Shown: piece after piece, positions 29,287-39,200 of the stretch
Layout of the letters: each line of letters opens with the position of its first letter
Numbering within the stretch: position 1 is the stretch's first letter
Assembly (NCBI GenBank): GCA_016617855.1
Contig: JAECUM010006753.1
Coordinates: 1-64,000 of the forward strand
Direction of reading: 5' to 3'
Length of the DNA: 64,000 nucleotides
DNA from: Megalonaias nervosa
Taxonomy: Eukaryota; Mollusca; Bivalvia; Unionida; Unionidae
Notes under the pieces: generated by a model
Database searches by the model: none
Told to the model about the DNA's origin: nothing
What the model saw: only the letters and a program-made list of their open reading frames with translations
Position numbers and translations under genes: made by a program

Positions 29287-30393
29287 TCACTTCTTTTTAT
29301 AGTTCATGAGTTGCGAAGCGTCGATCCAAGAGTCAAAACTTGGCGGACATCCTTTCCAACGTACTTTGACTTCTTTGACACGTCGTTTTCCCACTTTTCG
29401 GGTTCTTCGATCGAGAATGCTTTCTATCTCGTACACGTCGTCTTCTTTTTTGGTCACACGTTGGAACTCGGGCAAGTAAAACGTTCTTTTAACACTTCCC
29501 CGTTCATGTCTTCCAATTTATAGACGGGAGGATGACGACCACTCACACGTTCGGTGACACGAAACAATTCGGTGGTCCATTTGGGTAAGTAACCTTTGTC
29601 GAAAGTGCGTTTGGTTTTGCCAATGCGCACCCAATCTCCTGCTGCCAACGCTCCACCTTTCTTGGGGACAGGCACTGTCGGGGACGTACCAAACAGGCGC
29701 TCGAAGACGGTCACTTCGTTGCGGGAATCACTTCTTGGGGGCACGTCCGATGCTCCGATGGTAAGATTGGTTGTACGATTGGACTAGGCGTGGGAAGACA
29801 TCGATGTACTTGAGAGTGCGTTGATGTGTAAAATATTTCCACATGCGTTTTTTCAAGGTGCGTTGAAAACGTTCCACGATGCTGGCTTTGGTTTCGGGAT
29901 TCTCGGTGGTGAAAAAATGAATGCCACGTTTTTTCAATTCTTTTTGGAAAGCTTGGTTCAAAAATTCGGTGCCTTTGTCGGTTTCCCATCGAAGAGGATG
30001 ACGTCCGCTTTGTTTCAACACCAGTTGCAGGTCTCGCACTAACTCACTGCTCGCTTTGGAAGTCAATGGTACGACCCAAGCAAATTTGGAAAAGACGTCG
30101 ATGACACAAAACAAATATTTGTAACCACAATTGTAGGTGGCCAAATGAGAGACATCAGCTAAATCGGCTTGCCATATATGATCGATACTCTCCTCTCGAG
30201 TGCGACTTCTGGAAAATTTTCGTCGAATGGGTTTGTGTAAGGTGCACGTGGCTTGTTCTTGTAACCATCGTTGCACTTGAGGTAAACGAACACTTTTCAG
30301 TCGAGTTTTGGCAGGGCGATACAATTTCTGAACTCCTCCGTAACCTGCAGGATGGGATGGATCGTGGTAAATGCTGGCTAACACCTTCTCCAT
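29287..30393 (-). pseudogene. INT: Retrovirus-like integrase with chromodomain (P1)
   Basis: ATG at 30391-30393. The N-terminal part has the Polinton opening SIYHDPSHPAGYGGVQKLYR and TLHKPIRRKF. The catalytic core has all three acidic residues: D77 in IWQADLADVS, D139 in WETDKGTEF and E174 in ASIVERFQRTL, giving the D(35)E spacing. The C-terminus, in other frames, has the SH3-like WVRIGKTKRTFDKGYLPKWT (29454..29744) and a chromodomain VYEIESILDRR...VKWKG-type block (VKEVKVRWKGCPPSFDSW, 29287..29475). Frame changes lie near 29735 and 29460. Catalyses integration and makes the 6-bp duplication; the chromodomain probably directs target choice. Confidence 0.92.
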
Positions 30394-30396
30394 TTT

Positions 30397-31074
30397 TTAA
30401 TAAGTGATCCACTCTTCGCTGATGGTACTCTGAAGTGGTTTAGAAACTGCTTTACGTGTCCGATGTGCCACAGGAGTAGAAGTCGAAGGTAGTTTTGGTG
30501 GTAGTGGCGGTGGTTGTGGTAATGGAATGGCTTTGGTCTTCTTTTCTTTTTTTACTTCTGCTTTCCCATCTTTCTTTTTCACTTCTGTCGAAGGTGGAGT
30601 GGACATCATCTTTTTAACCCAAGCTTTAAGTTCTTCTCGTTGGGGTGTAGGGGAAGGGGTCAACAAGGACGCTGCAATCTCACTAGGGATGGAAGCTGCT
30701 GACGGTGTTTGAAAGACTTCTCTTGCCTCTTCTTCCTCAGTCAACCGTGCAGCTGCATCTGTCTTGACCGCTGCGGGTGGTAGTGGTGGTGAACTTTTCA
30801 TCAGGGCCTTAAAATCTTTCAGAGTGGGTAGAGGTGGTTCTTCTAAAGATTTCTGGTGAAATAGTTGCAGTAGTTGCAACAATTGACCGTACCGTTGAGA
30901 TTTTTCCGTTTCTGACAAATCGCTGCGATCCATCGATGATTGCAATTCGTGTTGTAACTGGGACATCTCGGTCAAACGAGAATTGGGAGGTAAATGCGGG
31001 GTTCGTTGTTCTTGCCAACGATGGTATTCCATCCATCGTTTGTAAGGTACTAAAGCCAGTTTTCGTCCTTCCAT
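30397..31074 (-). CDS. Pro/charged Polinton protein, LVPYKRW start (P1)
   Basis: An intact 225-codon frame from ATG 31072-31074. Starts EGRKLALVPYKRWMEYHRWQ, followed by a helical region (EKSQRYGQLLQLLQLFHQKS), a Pro/Ser/Thr-rich middle, a Lys-rich tract and a polyproline segment (PLPQPPPLPPKLPSTSTP) before RTRKAVSKPLQSTISEEWIT. The 'xxLVPYxRW' opening recurs in animal Polintons; function unknown, possibly a virion or DNA-associated protein. It ends 4 nt before the integrase start. P2 has lost this gene in a deletion. Confidence 0.65.
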   Translation of the reverse strand: MEGRKLALVPYKRWMEYHRWQEQRTPHLPPNSRLTEMSQLQHELQSSMDRSDLSETEKSQRYGQLLQLLQLFHQKSLEEPPLPTLKDFKALMKSSPPLPPAAVKTDAAARLTEEEEAREVFQTPSAASIPSEIAASLLTPSPTPQREELKAWVKKMMSTPPSTEVKKKDGKAEVKKEKKTKAIPLPQPPPLPPKLPSTSTPVAHRTRKAVSKPLQSTISEEWITY

Positions 31075-31159
31075 TCAACTTCAGTGGTCACGTCTGAGAT
31101 CTTTTGATTTCAGAGGTCCCTTTTATCTTCTTGACCTTTTAAATTCATCCCAGGATTCT

Positions 31160-31594
31160 TCACATTGTTCCCAATACTCCCTTCAGAATAGGTGTTCCTA
31201 TGGTTCCCAGCAAGGGTCCTAACAGGGGTAAATTGGCAATTCCTCCGAGTTGCACCAACATCTTTTTCTTTTGACGAATGGATATTTTCTTTTGGACCAT
31301 TTGGCAAAGAACGTGTCGATGTTTGGCTTTGCATTTTTCTGATGTTTAGACAAAGATATCGTGCCTTTCAAGACATTCAGACAAAATTCACTCAAGGTAT
31401 CGATGACATCTTTGGAGGCAGTTTGAATGAGTTTTTTTCGCATGGGCGGAGAAGATTTGGACAGGACGGACAACATGTTTGGCTAAACGAGGTGGCAGTC
31501 CTTTCCTTTTCTTTCCTTTGAGGGTAGAAGAGGAATGGAATGTCTTTTTTTGGGTGACATCTTTCTCGGTAGGTTCGTTGGTTCTGTGGCACAC
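31160..31594 (-). pseudogene. Conserved Polinton core-type protein (SSPPMRKKLI) (P1)
   Basis: The readable part (31219..31476) has LSKSSPPMRKKLIQTASKDV and IDTLSEFCLNVLKGTISLS, then a basic region, and in another frame MLVQLGGIANLPLLGPLLGT and GVLGTM, ending at the TGA 31160-31162. The order (helix-rich 'KSSPxMRKKLI..DxIxTLxExxxNVLKG', basic middle, LVQxGG and a hydrophobic Gly/Leu end) matches a family very common in animal Polintons and adintoviruses, thought to be a core or membrane-interacting virion protein. Frame changes near 31470 and 31250. Absent from P2. Confidence 0.65.
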
Positions 31595-31651
31595 ACCAAA
31601 AAATAAACTAACCTTGATGACTTGTCACACGGTCTTTTTTTTTTTTTTGAA

Positions 31652-31834
31652 TTATCGCTTCGTCATAAAGGTGACGATGTGTTTTCCAAAATCCCCAAAG
31701 AATCCTCCTCTTTGGTGACTTCTCCTTTTCAATGGACGAGTGTGACGTCGATGTATGACTAAGCGCTTTTTCGGATGACGAAACTGTCTTTTTCCTTTTC
31801 CTTTCTGGACAGGAGAACGACGATGAGGAGACAT
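31652..31834 (-). CDS. Small Arg/His-rich basic protein (P1 core-like)
   Basis: ATG at 31832-31834, 60 codons, intact: SPHRRSPVQKGKGKRQFRHP, RLVIHRRHTRPLKRRSHQRG and an end with GGFFGDFG. Composition and the RGGFFGD end resemble the small DNA-condensing core peptides (pVII/mu-like) of adenovirus-type particles. A degraded second copy follows at about 31930..32140. Confidence 0.5.
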   Translation of the reverse strand: MSPHRRSPVQKGKGKRQFRHPKKRLVIHRRHTRPLKRRSHQRGGFFGDFGKHIVTFMTKR

Positions 31835-31929
31835 CTTTTGGTGCACAACATACACTAAAGTCCATGGCTTCACATGCGTCCTTTTATCTTATTTTTAGCT
31901 AGTGGTAATAGATTTAAAAGTTTTGAGCA

Positions 31930-32140
31930 TCTGTGGTAAAAGAAGACTATGCACAAATCCTCCTCTTTGGTGACTTCTCCTTTTCTTTGGACGATTGTTA
32001 CTTTTCAGGGACAGACGTCGATGTTTGGCGATGCGTTATGTCAGATGACGTGACTGACTTTTCTTTTTCCTTTTCATTTTTGGACAGAAGAACGACGATG
32101 GTGACGGTGTGCACTTCTTGGAGGGACCATTGTTGGGTGT
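31930..32140 (-). pseudogene. Degraded duplicate of the small basic gene (P1)
   Basis: The minus-strand segments VQRKGEVTKEED and HRHHRRSSVQK, in mixed frames, and the nucleotide match CAAATCCTCCTCTTTGGTGA (31958 versus 31698 region) show a local duplication. No intact frame. Confidence 0.5.
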
Positions 32141-32660
32141 TCAGGAGCACAAAAACACTAAACATATCGTTTGCCTCAGATCTTTTTCTATTGGAATGTG
32201 TCGCCACTGATTGTCGGCTCGTCGTATCATTTTCATGGCAGGCATCGCGCGTCGTGGAGGGGTTCGCAACCGACTCAATCGGGACAGTTCTTGTTGTACA
32301 AATCAAGTAAACTCTTTAACATACCTGATTTCTCTTGGACTTTGATTTTGGGGGCAGGTACTTTGTGAGCAGCGGCTACTGCCGCTAAAGTGAAGAGGGT
32401 GTCACCGCTGGAGGAGACGTTTTTGGAGACACGGGTTTCCAATGTTTCATCAAATTAGGAAAGATGCGTGCCAAATCGGGTTTGGCAGGCATTGTCAGCA
32501 ACGGAGAAGTGGAAGATGTTGATGCTACTGGAGACGCGGTCACCGTTGTTGCAACAGGCCGTGGTTTGCGAATGTAAGTTTGCGTCCTGGCGGCAGTACT
32601 ATTTTCTGTGGGCTTTTCTTTTTCTTCTTTTGTGGCTGTGACCTGGTCTTGACACCGTTA
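32141..32660 (-). pseudogene. Pro/basic Polinton protein of unknown role (P1)
   Basis: Readable pieces: YIRKPRPVATTVTASPVAST, DLARIFPNLMKHWKPVSPKT, TSPPAVTPSS then a stop, and a basic end RRAMPAMKMIRRADNQWRHI. The P2 copy (57219..57660) has the same order with YNPKPRPAATMTTSPRDSG and ends RKKNQWRRIQL. Pro/Ser/Thr-rich with a basic C-terminus; probably a virion core protein. Frame changes near 32385 and 32310. Confidence 0.5.
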
Positions 32661-33065
32661 CTCTTTTTCTTTTTCCTCTGGGCACGTTTGGGCCTGGCTT
32701 TTTTCTTGGGGACGACCTTGGGGGCATTAGGATCTCATTTTAAGAGCGAACGAATGATGACACCTCCTAGAGAACCGCTTGCTCCAGGTTTCAAAATGAT
32801 TTGCTTTTTGGTTTGAGTGTCGATGCGAGGATTGGATAGTTGCGTCAAGGCTACTTTGTTTCTCTCAAAAAAAAAAAACGTTTGGTTTGATGTGGAATCT
32901 GAATGATGCCTTGCAGTAATTGACGTGCTGTCACCGTAAACCATCGTAAGACTACTTTAAGACTAGCTTCTAAGACACGAGCACGTATTTGTGGATTTTT
33001 TCGCGACTGATACCGTACAAGGCACGAATCAATTTGACGGGAAGATGAGACTGAAGGGACGTCAT
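32661..33065 (-). pseudogene. Second core-type protein with GGV end (P1)
   Basis: ATG at 33063-33065 (TSLQSHLPVKLIRALYGISR). A frame change near 33000 gives RARVLEASLKVVLRWFTVTA, and then TQLSNPRIDTQTKKQIILKP and GASGSLGGVIIRSLL. The plan (helices, basic loop, 'KxxxLxPGxxGSLGGxI') resembles the SSPPMRKKLI-type protein at 31160, so the two may be paralogues. A Lys-rich stretch follows. Breaks: the frame change, a T/A-tract slip near 32870 and a stop at 32735. Confidence 0.4.
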
Positions 33066-33135
33066 GTTGACTATGTGTGAGAGAGAGCCCAAGTGACCGA
33101 GGTTTTAACAGATTTCATGGCGGTTGTGGTTGTTG

Positions 33136-33861
33136 TTAAGTCAACAAAGGGGACATGTACACGACAGGCACTCCGTCTTTGCAACAGTGGTGAAACAGAT
33201 GTTTACGAAATCGCAAATAATCGGGGGTAGTGGGTTTTAAATCCACGAATAAATAAGCGTGTGGGGTTGAGTGGCATCGCCGTTCGCATGAGTCATCCAC
33301 GGTGTTCCTAACTGTTTGGCTAAGACTTGCAATTGCGATTTATCTCTAGGGCCTTTAAACAACACCACGTAATGAGCATTGAAACTGATAGTGCGATGGG
33401 CTTTACTTTGTTGAAACAAACTTTGAGTGATATAAATGACACTGGCATTACGATGATGCCCTTTACGCGTAAACCACAGTTTAAATTTCTTCTTCGTCTT
33501 CTCCTAACATGTCAAAAATAACCAAATGGGTTTGACTAGGGTCAGACACGATCGCGTCGTCTTCGCCAGGAATGCCTTCTACAAAGACAATGGAATCGCC
33601 TTGACTTTCTCGCAGGAGGCTGTACGCCGATTGCCACTTTTTGTAACACCACACGATTCGTTGAGGTGAACGATCGATCAAATAATGTTTATGTTCGATC
33701 AAACGTTTGACAAATTCGGTGTTGCCTGAACCGCTAGGTCCGGCAATGAGCATGTTAAAGGGATGGCGAAGATACAAGGCCTCCCAACTAGTCCGATCTA
33801 CGTGTTCGTCGATGACTTTGAAAGTGGAGGAAGAGGGAGCAGAGACAGTAGAGGTAGCCAT
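33136..33861 (-). pseudogene. ATP: FtsK/HerA-type packaging ATPase (P1), Walker A altered
   Basis: ATG at 33859-33861. Segments in order: DRTSWEALYLRHPFNMLIAG, the Walker A motif GPSGSGNTEF, where the invariant Lys is Asn, WCYKKWQSAYSLLRE, a Walker B-like HLVIFDMLGED, then (other frame, 33237..33419) the C-terminal KAHRTISFNAHYVVLFKGPR, LAKQLG and finally DLKPTTPDYLRFRKHLF to the stop at 33136. This is the Polinton genome-packaging ATPase. The P-loop change alone should abolish ATP hydrolysis; there are also a stop/frame change near 33480 and another near 33240. Confidence 0.88.
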
Positions 33862-33955
33862 AGTAATAGTAGTGTAAGGAATGTCACTTTTGACAGGAAG
33901 ACAGACAAGACAAGAGTTTTTATACCTTCTTTTCAGGACACGTTTATTGTCATCT

Positions 33956-34147
33956 TTAATTGCGAACAACACGAAAGAAAAAAATACATAAAAGCGAAAT
34001 GGCTAAGAACATCAATAAAAGACACATCAAAACGATCATAGTGGAATATAAGCAAGTCTCTGTACAACATTTGTGGTGATCAAGAGGTGGAATTGTAGGG
34101 GCAGTGTGTAATGTTCTTAGAGTCTCTACACTATTTGACACAGTCAC
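33956..34147 (-). CDS. Possible small membrane protein (P1)
   Basis: A short frame whose second half is one long hydrophobic segment, MIVLMCLLLMFLAISLLCIF, followed by FRVVRN. The hydrophobic character also survives in an alternative frame of the P2 counterpart (57933..58166). It may be the C-terminal anchor of the upstream gene, displaced by a stop, rather than a gene of its own. Confidence 0.35.
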   Translation of the reverse strand: MTVSNSVETLRTLHTAPTIPPLDHHKCCTETCLYSTMIVLMCLLLMFLAISLLCIFFFRVVRN

Positions 34148-34773
34148 ACAAGAGTCTTCCCGGAATGGTCTTTCGGGATGTCGATAACGGGCCTGTCCTG
34201 AAGAGAATGGTTTTCCTCGGTCACGACTTCTTCTTCTTCTGGCACTGTCACTAACACTGGTTTAAAAGTTACTTTTTTCACTGAATGTTTTAATATTTTA
34301 GGATGCCAAATCTTTGGCATAGTGTGCCACTTCTTTTGTCCAAGCCTCGAAACCAAAACTTTTCCAGTCACGTACATCTTTCCAGTGAGGGTGTAAGTCA
34401 CAAGCTACACACACATCATCGCACACATCTTCAGTAAATAAAAGTTGACGAATATTTCTTTCCTGAAGAGGTTGTCGAGAAGTATGGAGATGAAAGCACA
34501 AAGCTTTGAGTAGAATGAATTTTTCGTGTACATTTAAAGGAACCACTTTCATGCTTTTTGGAGTGATATGTACTGTTCGTAAAGAGTCCACAAAGAATCG
34601 GCCGGTAAACGAAATCCCAGAAAGCAAGTCACTGAGACACACATTACACAGCGACCCCAATTCAATGGACACTGTTCTCGTAATAGGCAATTGTAATCCT
34701 CCACCGTTTGAATAGTGTCATTGATTTCCTTCCACGGAATCTGTTGTATCACGATTGATAAAGGTAGTGGCAT
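34144..34773 (-). pseudogene. Unidentified Polinton accessory gene (P1)
   Basis: Begins PLPLSIVIQQIPWKEINDTI (ATG at about 34771-34773), with LREQCPLNWGRCVMCVSVTC in one frame and LCNVCLSDLLSGISFTGRFF, LLKALCFHLHTSRQPLQERN and DVCDDVCVACDLHPHWKDVR in another; ends in an acidic TVPEEEEVVTEEN. Several Cys/His pairs (CNVC, CVAC) suggest zinc binding. The P2 counterpart lies at 58075..58370. At least two frame changes. No family assignment. Confidence 0.4.
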
Positions 34774-34785
34774 GGTAGTCCGTTT

Positions 34786-35235
34786 TTATACCCTCTTTGG
34801 TGTAAGGTAATAAGTGTACTTTTTGAACAGTATCGGTTTTATTTTAGTACCGCACCAAAAATTATTAGTCACTAACGAACACACAACACGTCGCACAGAA
34901 GTTTCCTCTTGAACTAGAAAGAATTGCTCTTGTAAAGATTTGTTGTAATCCTCTAACTCGTCCCTTGGAATTCGGCGTATTAGGAACACCTTGTAAGTTG
35001 AATGAGTGGTATCCAAAAATTTATGAATTTCACGCGATTCATCAATGTTTGGCCACTAAAACGCTTTCATCAGAATCATTCCTCTTATACTATTCAGGTA
35101 GCAGTGATTCCAACATCGGTGACGTAACGGATGCAATGGTTCTTTGCATTTCAATTGCATTTTGACTAACTCGCGGTAAATGCATTCTCTCAACTCCACA
35201 GGCAAACCACGAATGTTCTCTTGTAAAGTATCCAT
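34786..35235 (-). pseudogene. F-box-like accessory protein (P1), one stop
   Basis: ATG at about 35233-35235 (DTLQENIRGLPVELRECIYR). The opening 'GLPxELxxxIYxxxVKxxL' resembles an F-box. The frame reads through PLHPLRHRCWN and MILMKAF, meets one in-frame TAG near 35059, and then continues in frame as DTTHSTYKVFLIRRIPRDEL to a stop at 34786. P2 has a degraded homologue (58440..58833) and the start of a second copy (58980..59072). If the F-box reading is right it would recruit an SCF ubiquitin ligase; this is inference from a short motif. Confidence 0.45.
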
Positions 35236-35246
35236 GACTATGTCAG

Positions 35247-35600
35247 TCAAACACTTCTCCTAGAGCGAAAGTAACGGACAAAGTGAGTAATTTCTGGCCA
35301 TTCTTGTAATGAAAATGGTCTAAAGCGGAATATTAGGAAGAATGCACCCTTGATCCAAAGAAATCTGACTTGTTTGTTGACTTTTGTCAATTTCCTCGTG
35401 TGAATTTCTCGACACAAAAGTTCTACAGTCACCCATCGAGATTTTGCTCTGGCAAGTCCCAGCCAAATGTCCTTGTAGATCTTCTCTTACAATTCGTTTG
35501 GTAATTTTTGAAGATTATTTTCTAGATGGGGTTTAAATACTTGTCTAGGTGTTGTCCAACGTTTAACTCCTAGCCAAGCAGCTGGTTTCTTAAACGACAT
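35247..35600 (-). pseudogene. Second F-box-like accessory protein (P1), one stop
   Basis: ATG at 35598-35600 (SFKKPAAWLGVKRWTTPRQV). LENNLQKLPNEL, an in-frame TAA near 35490, then EKIYKDIWLGLARAKSRW, VELLCREIHTRKLTKVNKQV, then LIFRFRPFSLQEWPEITHFV to the stop at 35247. 'LPNELxEKIYxD' is again F-box-like and parallels the neighbouring gene. Located between that gene and the IAP gene. Confidence 0.45.
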
Positions 35601-35611
35601 GGTAGGCCACT

Positions 35612-36238
35612 TCAATGAAAAGGTCCCACTAAAGGTAGGTAGTGACAATCTGGAGACCATCGAGCATGTTCCAGGTAAGCGCAATCTTTCTGTTCCCACT
35701 CGTGAAGTGACACACCGCAACTGAAGCACTTGACTTTATCCCCTCTGCCCAAGTAGATAAATCCGGCTCTAGCTAATTCTTCGGGGGTAGGTCCTCCCAG
35801 ATATTTTGGCCATTTACCTCGGAAGATTTGGTATCGACTTTCAAAATCGCAGTATTCAGGCAAACGCACAGGGAACGAATATTCGTCTTTCACACGTTCA
35901 TTTCGATGAGGGTACGGTGAAATATACAGGGGTCTGCTCAGTTTGGGATGACATCCGTAGGGTGGTAGCCGCATGGTTTCACGATGATGACATCCACCAT
36001 GAAAACCAGTAAAGTGAAAAGGTGAACGGTGACGAGTGGCATCGCTTTCGCATCCATCAGGTTTGACACGCACAGCATCACTTTCCATGATAGGTATAGC
36101 AAAGTTACCATGATGTGGTACTGATTCGCTGAGGTTAAAGCGTTCGGCATCCCTGTCATCGCAGGGCACTGCATTGTACTCGAGTTTCTCGTTGGACTTT
36201 AGTCTTACGCTCCATACTTGCTGTTTGAAAGGATTCAT
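35612..36238 (-). CDS. BIR-domain (IAP-like) protein of P1
   Basis: An intact 208-codon frame from ATG (about 36236-36238). The N-terminal ~125 residues are unstructured and His/Pro/Cys-rich. A single BIR domain follows (residues about 128-200): FESRYQIFRGKWPKYLG, then LARAGFIYLGRGDKVKCFSC, then the zinc His/Cys pair in YLEHARWSPDC. CxxC-(16)-H-(6)-C spacing is that of type I/II BIR domains of inhibitors of apoptosis. No RING finger is visible. Viral IAPs block host cell death; acquisition from a host gene is likely. One of the few undamaged frames in P1. Confidence 0.88.
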   Translation of the reverse strand: MNPFKQQVWSVRLKSNEKLEYNAVPCDDRDAERFNLSESVPHHGNFAIPIMESDAVRVKPDGCESDATRHRSPFHFTGFHGGCHHRETMRLPPYGCHPKLSRPLYISPYPHRNERVKDEYSFPVRLPEYCDFESRYQIFRGKWPKYLGGPTPEELARAGFIYLGRGDKVKCFSCGVSLHEWEQKDCAYLEHARWSPDCHYLPLVGPFH

Positions 36239-36273
36239 CTTTCTCGCTTGGTATTGATAGTTCCAATGAACTA

Positions 36274-39200
36274 TCAGTCTTGGACGTTGTCTCTTTTTAT
36301 ATGCTGACCAAAATCAGCGTGACCGAACGGTAAAATGAAGTGATTGGGAAGCCGTACTCGCTTCTGGTACACGATTTGATAGACTTTTTCCAAGGGCCGG
36401 CTAACGATTTGGTGTGTTGGTAAACGTACAGTCTTGTTCGGTTCCTTGGTGGTCACTTTAAAATGTACATCCTGTCCAGACTGCAAGGCTTCTTTCAAGG
36501 CACCAAAGTTCACCAGTCGACTGGTGCGATAACTGAGAGTCAATCCTTTCACTTTACACTCCGTGTGTACTTCTCCTTGAGGGTCACGGTATTCGTAGCC
36601 GTAATTTTTGGGACCGCCACTTGCAAAACTTAGAATCTTGTCGTCGGGATGCTCGTCCGTCCAGGCTCCGATACGGTCTCCTTCAATGACAGGGTGAAGT
36701 TGACGCAGACGATCGATGTAGATGCAACTGTCCGTGTCAAAATACAGCACACGATCTCCTAACAGTTCTAAAGCTTCGTACAGTTTTAAGCGAGCATGGG
36801 CTGTCACGTAAGCCTCAATGATAACATTTCCAAATTCGTCAGCTTCTACAAAGTCCAGTTCTTCTTCGTAATTGACTAAGATCAAGTCCTCACGAACGAT
36901 GTCCACGTGTTTCATGTATTTGGTATTGTCGTGAATCATCTGGAAGTAGCGAGTAGGTTCTGTCAAATACTCCGTCTTGGGTAAACACGGTCTTTGTGTC
37001 ATTTTGCCCCACAAGCAATTTAACATCACTTTGGCAAACGATCGCCTTCCTTCGTTTTTCCCGATGTAGTCTAAAGTGATGCCTTCCTGCTCCCAGCATT
37101 TGTCTTTGAATTTCTTTTGGTCTTCGGGAGTGTGGCACCAGGAAGGATAGCCACTGGCTTCTTGTTTCAGTTTCAAAAAGACATTCACGTAGTCTGCGAA
37201 AATGTCTTTTTGAGTCTCGTTCCCTTGTGGTATTTTTCTGTCATGGGAAAGTGATAAATTTCGTACACTTCTAACAGTTTGTATCCTATGTCCAGAGCTT
37301 TAAACAATTCAACGCTGACCCACGTTCCCGTCAAGGCTCTTTTGTCCTGCGTGTGCTGAGAAGGTCGGTCTTGGTTGCACGTTTCGGCACAAGTACGGCA
37401 CAAGGAAAGCATCAGTTTTTCTTGGCAATGGTGAGGTAAAACGGGATGGTACAAGTGCGTGGGAGGCAAGACTTTGCACTTGATCAATCCTTCGTATTGG
37501 CGAATGTTGTCCAAGTCGATGTGTTCCGTCAGCAACTGCGGATGCCCTGCAGGAAAGTGACAATATTTGCACACGTACGGATACAAAGAACACACGTCCA
37601 AGTATTTAATTTCCACTCCTTTCTCTTCGTCGGCTTGGTATAGCAAACAGGTGGCATTCGTCCGTCCTCCGTACAAACTGTCCCTTGGGTTCAGAGGGTC
37701 CACCAGCTTGTAACTTTCCACGATGCGCTTAAACTCGGGATCGGTTTTCAAACGGTGATCGTACTCGTGTTCCCACATTTCCACTACTTGGTATCCTTGC
37801 TCTTCTAACTTTCAGCACAGCTCACAAGTGGCCTGGTACAAGTCTTCCATGGTCCGTTGTAAAAACTGATTTTTAGTGTCACGTTGAGTGTAACAGATGG
37901 GACAACCTTGAAATAAGCACCCGTTAAACTCGTACACCATCTTGGGGTTTTCTAAGTCCCAGCCGTTGACTAAATACCTTCCGATGGCTTTCTCGCCTCC
38001 TCCATTTCGGGCGTGTTGGATCCATTTGTCTTCCTTGTCACACAAGTAATTTAACCAGCATAGGGCTTTCACCGACTATTGACGTTTGACAAAGTCCGTC
38101 GTTTGAGGACTTATGACAGCCAGGGTGTTTTCCGGCATGAATCGTTGACGGTACACTAAGGAACACGCTTTGGTAATGGTGCAAGCTTCTTTTAAAGGAT
38201 CGATCCCTCCGTACTCCATAAACAGTTCTCGAAATTTTCCACAGCAACGCCGTGAAATGTCTACGTCGGAACGACAATATTTTAACATTTCTTCCTGAAA
38301 GTCGAAGGGGCCCGAGGCGTGAGTCTGGTACCAAGCGTAGAAAGCTTCTCGTTGTTCGGTGCGCATGTTGTCGGGGTCGTAGTAGTGTGCCTCAGGCAAA
38401 TGGGACAGAACGGCGTGTTGATTGGCTTCGGTATTGAAAAAGTGCGGGTAATAGCCTTTGACCATTTCTGTCATTCCAAACGTTTTAGGCTTTTGGCTCA
38501 AAGGCATGGCCAAGTAACTCATCGAATCTTTAACTGCACTTGGCCTACTTGCATGGAAACGATTTTGGCTCCGTTCAAAATGACTTTAGGACGTTCGGTA
38601 CTTTGTTCCGTATAGTATCTCAAAAGAAACTGTCCATCGTATCCCGAGAAATCGTGAGCAATCACCATGGCATAACGATGACAATCTCCGTAATGTTCGA
38701 TGTCGTCTTGGCTCCACGTCTCATCGATAGGGTTTAAGATCCATTGGGCAAAATCGACTAGCGTGTTCGGTCCCCGAAAGATTTTTTCACGTCCTCCAGG
38801 AATCTTGCTACAGTAAGGGCAATGAGTAAAGATAGGCTTCTCACACGCTCGGTGAGCCACGCAGAAATTAGGAATGTGAATGCCAATCTCTTGCATGCAT
38901 TCGAAATCGAAAAAGATGAAATTCACTTTCTTCTGGTCATTATCTTCTTCTTAATGTTTGGAATGGTGTTTGTGAATGTAGCATTGGTGTTCCAAGTCCA
39001 CGATTTGACGACAAATGTGACATCGTTTCTTTCCTGAACAGACGTGCGCCTTGGCACGGTTGGTACGTATGCCTTGTCCACAATTTGGGCACAATCTCAG
39101 GAGCTGACAAGCACATTTCAGCTGTGAACCTTGCGTCTTCAAATGTTGTTAGTAACAAGTTGGACTGACAAACGTGCGCTGACAAGCTGGGCAATGCACT

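Noticed and set aside
32735..32810. HMG-box, suggested by DPNAPK-like residues after the core-type protein
   Set aside because: Only a few residues match; the following sequence is a plain Lys-rich stretch without the HMG aromatic positions.
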